Shown piece by piece: positions 57,625 through 60,590 of a DNA stretch of 60,590 nt (the stretch's first letter is position 1; the number at the start of each line of letters is the position of its first letter). The DNA lies in assembly GCF_030065675.1 (NCBI RefSeq), contig NZ_JASJDK010000046.1, positions 1-60,590 of the forward strand, in the 5' to 3' direction. The translations under genes and the position numbers were made by a program. The stretch is from Mastigocoleus sp. MO_188.B34 (GTDB lineage: Bacteria; Cyanobacteriota; Cyanobacteriia; Cyanobacteriales; Nostocaceae). Below the pieces are notes generated by a model. It saw only the letters and a list, made by a program, of their open reading frames with translations, ran no database searches and was not told where the DNA came from.

Positions 57625-57876
57625 CTAAAAACTACTATAAGTTGGCGATCTCATAGAATTTGGGGAGCTATCTGGTTCTGTCTCAAACCATACTTGGTCT
57701 AATTCAACTTCCGTAAAATCAAAACCTAATTTAGCTGCAAAGTTGACGATTTTGGTTTTGTCCCAATTCCAAACACCAAACACACCTTGCTGGGAACATT
57801 TTTTACAATATTGTTCGTAAACATCTCGATCTGAAACTAAAACTTCATAAAAAGCTGTGGCATTTTCGACTGACAT
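57625..57876 (-). CDS. Nif11-domain small protein
   Basis: 83 residues. The first 60 match the Nif11 domain: MSVENATAFYEVLVSDRDVY at the start and IVNFAAKLGFDFTEVELDQV later, the usual helical pattern. In some bacteria this domain is the leader of ribosomally made, modified peptides; in nitrogen-fixing cyanobacteria it also occurs in free-standing proteins of unknown role. Here no Gly-Gly cleavage site is seen, the tail (ETEPDSSPNSMRSPTYSSF) is short and Ser-rich, and no modification enzyme is near. GGAGGATC gives a strong ribosome-binding site. Confidence 0.75.
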   Translation of the reverse strand: MSVENATAFYEVLVSDRDVYEQYCKKCSQQGVFGVWNWDKTKIVNFAAKLGFDFTEVELDQVWFETEPDSSPNSMRSPTYSSF

Positions 57877-58302
57877 AAAAGATCCTCCCTGCTTCCTTAG
57901 TTGCTAAATTTCTATTACTAGCTACGTAAGTAAACAGCACGATTACGGTATAAGACAGTATTTATTTACTTAAGTCTTTATACTTAAAAAAATCGCTGCT
58001 GCCGCCATAAATTATTATTTATTTACACTTTATTCAGTAAAATACACGAGGTTAGTTAGGGTTTCAGTAAAAAAATCGAAGATTTACGTAGATATGAGTT
58101 AAAAGACTCAATTCAAGAAAATATTGTTTCCTAAGCCAGCATAGATTGATTTAGTTTATTTTTTGTTTGCTAGCAATCTTGCTTACAAATGATTTTGAAT
58201 TTGATTTTGATTTTGAATTTGAATTTGAAACAACTACAGGCTAATCCTGACATTAATTAAAATTGCCTCTCTTCAACAAAATTTCCAGAAAAAAGCTGCA
58301 TA
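57877..58302. other. Spacer between Nif11 and Ser/Thr kinase genes
   Basis: 426 AT-rich bases with no gene. It contains the Nif11 promoter region and a hexamer array TTTGAA/TTTGAT at about 58190-58229. Confidence 0.55.
58190..58229. repeat. Hexanucleotide tandem repeat
   Basis: Six to seven successive units of TTTGAA or TTTGAT (also read as GATTTTGAATTT) lie about 75 bp past the Ser/Thr kinase stop. Confidence 0.75.
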
Positions 58303-60048
58303 TCACTGAGAATTACGCTTACAAGGTTGTATCTGGTCCCAAAAAACCCAACCCTGAGTACCATCAGCCAGTTTGACTTGTACAAAGTCTCCTTGAACTT
58401 GCAGAAACATTACTTTATCACCTTCGGATAGCTGTTTGAATCCATCAACCTCTGTATATGGCTGGGGACGTAGTTTGATTGAAAATTTACCTCCGGTAGG
58501 TGCAACCACACGACACATATGCCACTGGCGGGAAATCGAATTTTGTTTTGCTGAAGTCCGATCAAAGCTCTCTGCTCGCAATAAGCCTAATAGAGCGATC
58601 GCGCTAGCAATTGCAACACCTCCAGCACCGGTGAAGAATTTTACTTTGCCAAATAACAGCTGTACCAACAAATTATTTGGTAGTAAAAATGCTTGAGCAA
58701 CTGGCGACTGACTGCTAACTTTTTGTGGAGGTAAAGTTTTAGCTATCGGTTCTTGAGTGAAAACAAATTCTTCTTGCTTTTGCTCTATTTCTGTTTCTAT
58801 GTATGATAGGTCTGCTTTTATAGGAAATGAATCAGATGTATTGGGAAAACGTTTTAAAGTAATAGCATCAACCTTAAGATTTTGCTTTCCCAAACGCACA
58901 CAACTTCCTTCTGTTAAAGGTATCTCTCCTGCTAATAATAACTGTCCATCGATGACTGGTGGATTTGTTTGGCGTAAATTCCGCAGAAAAAATTGCTGTT
59001 TTTGAGAATGGAAAAATATTTCTGCATGTACCCCTGATACGGTGGGTTCTGAAAGGACAATGTCACATTCGTGGGAATTACGACCGATACGAATTTTTCC
59101 CGGTTGTTTGCTGTCCTGATTTTCCACAATTAAGCAGCTTTTTTCAGCTTCGGATTCTTCCCATCCCAGCTTCAGTTCGTATAGACTACTTGCTGCAAGT
59201 GCTTTTTCTAATCGGTTTCTACTTTGTAAATCTTCTAGTTCCCTGAGTGCTTCCAAGACTTCAGTTACTTTCTGGTAACGCTCTTTAAAATGGTAACGTG
59301 TCATCTTAGTCAGTATTTTAGCTAAATCAGGACTTACTGAAGTTAAATGCTGCCAAAGTATTTCTCCAGTATTTGGGTCATCTTCCAACTCCCGTGGATA
59401 TAGCCCTGTCAAAGCCTGAACAGCTATCATTCCTAAAGCATAGATATCGCTACTAGAACGAGGTAGACGCCGAATTTGCTCGGAAGGCATGTAACCAGGA
59501 GTACCGACACTGATAGTTACTCTTGGCTGTCTATATATAGAAGTTTGACTTTGTATTTGCTTAATTGCTCCAAAGTCAATTAGTACTATTTTTTTATCAG
59601 ATGAACGACGAATTAGATTTGCCGGTTTGAGATCTCGATGAATAACTCCTTGAGAGTGAACAAATTCTAAAATTTCCAGAACTTCTACGAGCATTTCAAT
59701 AATTTCGCTCTCTGTCCACCTTAGTCCTTTTGGTAATTCTAAATTTAGGGTATGTCCTGGGATAAATTCTTGTATTAAGTAAAACTCTTGTTCTTCTTCA
59801 AAGTAATCTAATAGTCTGGGTATCCGATCGTGGCTTCCTAATTTTTCTAATGTATCTGCTTCTTTTTCAAATAGAGTCCTGGAAGTTTCTAAAATTTTAG
59901 CTTCGGTGCTCGAGGGTTTGAGATGTTTCAGGACACACCGAGGATTACCGGATAAAAGAGTATCTTCTACAAGATAAGTTTGTCCAAATCCTCCCGAACC
60001 CAATACTTTAATAACTTTATACTGTCCTGCTACTAAATTACCTATCAT
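58303..60048 (-). CDS. Ser/Thr protein kinase with FHA and SH3-like domains
   Basis: 581 residues. Kinase domain about 10-265: Gly loop LGSGGFGQTYLVED, VAIK-type lysine in CVLKHLKPS, catalytic VIHRDLKPANLI near 140, DFG in LIDFGAIKQ and VGTPGYMPSEQ. FHA domain about 320-390 with IRIGRNSHECDIVLSEPTVS and GVHAEIFF, which binds phosphothreonine. One membrane helix about 465-488 (GGVAIASAIALLGLL). C-terminal SH3-like domain 505-575 ending GTQGWVFWDQIQPC. The SH3-like part should be periplasmic, sensing cell wall or other ligands, with the kinase inside. ATG at 60048 follows AGGAT. Confidence 0.92.
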   Translation of the reverse strand: MIGNLVAGQYKVIKVLGSGGFGQTYLVEDTLLSGNPRCVLKHLKPSSTEAKILETSRTLFEKEADTLEKLGSHDRIPRLLDYFEEEQEFYLIQEFIPGHTLNLELPKGLRWTESEIIEMLVEVLEILEFVHSQGVIHRDLKPANLIRRSSDKKIVLIDFGAIKQIQSQTSIYRQPRVTISVGTPGYMPSEQIRRLPRSSSDIYALGMIAVQALTGLYPRELEDDPNTGEILWQHLTSVSPDLAKILTKMTRYHFKERYQKVTEVLEALRELEDLQSRNRLEKALAASSLYELKLGWEESEAEKSCLIVENQDSKQPGKIRIGRNSHECDIVLSEPTVSGVHAEIFFHSQKQQFFLRNLRQTNPPVIDGQLLLAGEIPLTEGSCVRLGKQNLKVDAITLKRFPNTSDSFPIKADLSYIETEIEQKQEEFVFTQEPIAKTLPPQKVSSQSPVAQAFLLPNNLLVQLLFGKVKFFTGAGGVAIASAIALLGLLRAESFDRTSAKQNSISRQWHMCRVVAPTGGKFSIKLRPQPYTEVDGFKQLSEGDKVMFLQVQGDFVQVKLADGTQGWVFWDQIQPCKRNSQ

Positions 60049-60590
60049 ATCCTGATGGTGATGTTTGAAATATTGTGATTTAGAGACAGATGCCCAATGC
60101 TAGAAGTTTATTTGAACTCGTGATTTTGACAACATATCTAACTAAAAATAATTATTTTTAGTTAGCTTATGATTCAGTTTAAACATTAAATCAAAATGAG
60201 CGTGATAAATATTAGCCTATATATCCTAACTAGTAAATCAATAGCAAACCTAAAAAATCATTGTTGCCACTTTGGCAATTATTTATGAGATTATGCTATC
60301 TATTTTTTGACTAGAATTATTTATCCAGTTACATTTATGGCATATTTTTTTTTAGATGTCAGCTTGAGATTATTACTGATGAGAAAAATTTATAAAAAAA
60401 TAATTAATAAATTTTGGAAAGGTTTATTTGTCGTGAGTGCATACAAATAAAACCTGATAGCAAGTTAATAATACACAATTTTTGTTTATCGCAAACTTTT
60501 TTATAATTGATGAATAACTAGATGACAGCAGTCATGAAAAATATAAATACTACAGTATATTTTATTATGATTTTTAGATTAGAAACATAC
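60049..60590. other. Right-hand end of the window, non-coding
   Basis: 542 very AT-rich bases without a credible gene. It holds the kinase promoter region and the perfect palindrome at 60138-60165. Short frames near the end are not supported. Confidence 0.5.
60138..60165. repeat. Perfect 28-bp AT-rich palindrome
   Basis: CTAACTAAAAATAA is followed directly by its reverse complement TTATTTTTAGTTAG. It starts 90 bp upstream of the kinase gene. It could be a bidirectional terminator, an operator or a cruciform-forming site. Confidence 0.8.

Overview
The window reads as chromosome of a filamentous, probably heterocyst-forming cyanobacterium (order Nostocales; Rivularia/Calothrix/Nostoc-like). 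The evidence is the AT-rich gaps, at least fifteen copies of the HIP1 octamer GCGATCGC, ndhN next to the ribosomal cluster, an uptake hydrogenase pair hupS-hupL, short tandem repeats in most gaps, multi-PAS/GAF hybrid kinases, a Nif11 peptide and cyanobacteria-specific families such as CGLD27. The genus is inferred, not proven.

Region 1 (1-20.7 kb) is the ribosomal protein supercluster on the + strand: rplC-rplD-rplW-rplB-rpsS-rplV-rpsC-rplP-rpmC-rpsQ-rplN-rplX-rplE-rpsH-rplF-rplR-rpsE-rplO-secY-adk-infA-rpmJ-rpsM-rpsK-rpoA-rplQ-truA-rplM-rpsI-rpmE, then prfA. ndhN lies divergently upstream. rpsJ, rpsN, rpmD and rpsD are missing from the usual bacterial order, as is normal in cyanobacteria. 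The 1-kb leader of rplC can form a compact RNA fold with two mutually exclusive pairings and is the best candidate here for an undescribed control element. A clear terminator follows rpmE.

Region 2 (21-30.1 kb) holds an ABC-F ATPase, phosphoglycerate mutase gpmI, secG, a membrane-anchored zinc metalloprotease whose gene has absorbed a perfect 28-bp palindrome and a 15-bp tandem repeat, the convergent hupS-hupL operon with no interrupting element, and two small membrane proteins.

Region 3 (30.5-40.3 kb) is mostly on the - strand: a family 4 glycosyltransferase, the run deoC-recO-MFS exporter, a membrane-anchored GTPase, two identical initiator tRNA genes in a diverged 245-bp tandem duplication, and rsfS-CGLD27-asparaginase.

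Region 4 (41-60.6 kb) has a WcaI-like glycosyltransferase and a STAS/sugar-transferase fusion (exopolysaccharide synthesis), queE, a two-gene signalling operon made of a 648-residue hybrid histidine kinase and a 2650-residue kinase with about eight PAS and five GAF domains (the last GAF resembles bilin-binding cyanobacteriochrome domains), small membrane and Nif11 proteins, an SRPBCC/DUF924 pair, and a Ser/Thr kinase with FHA and SH3-like domains. No CRISPR array, complete insertion sequence, prophage or rRNA gene was seen.
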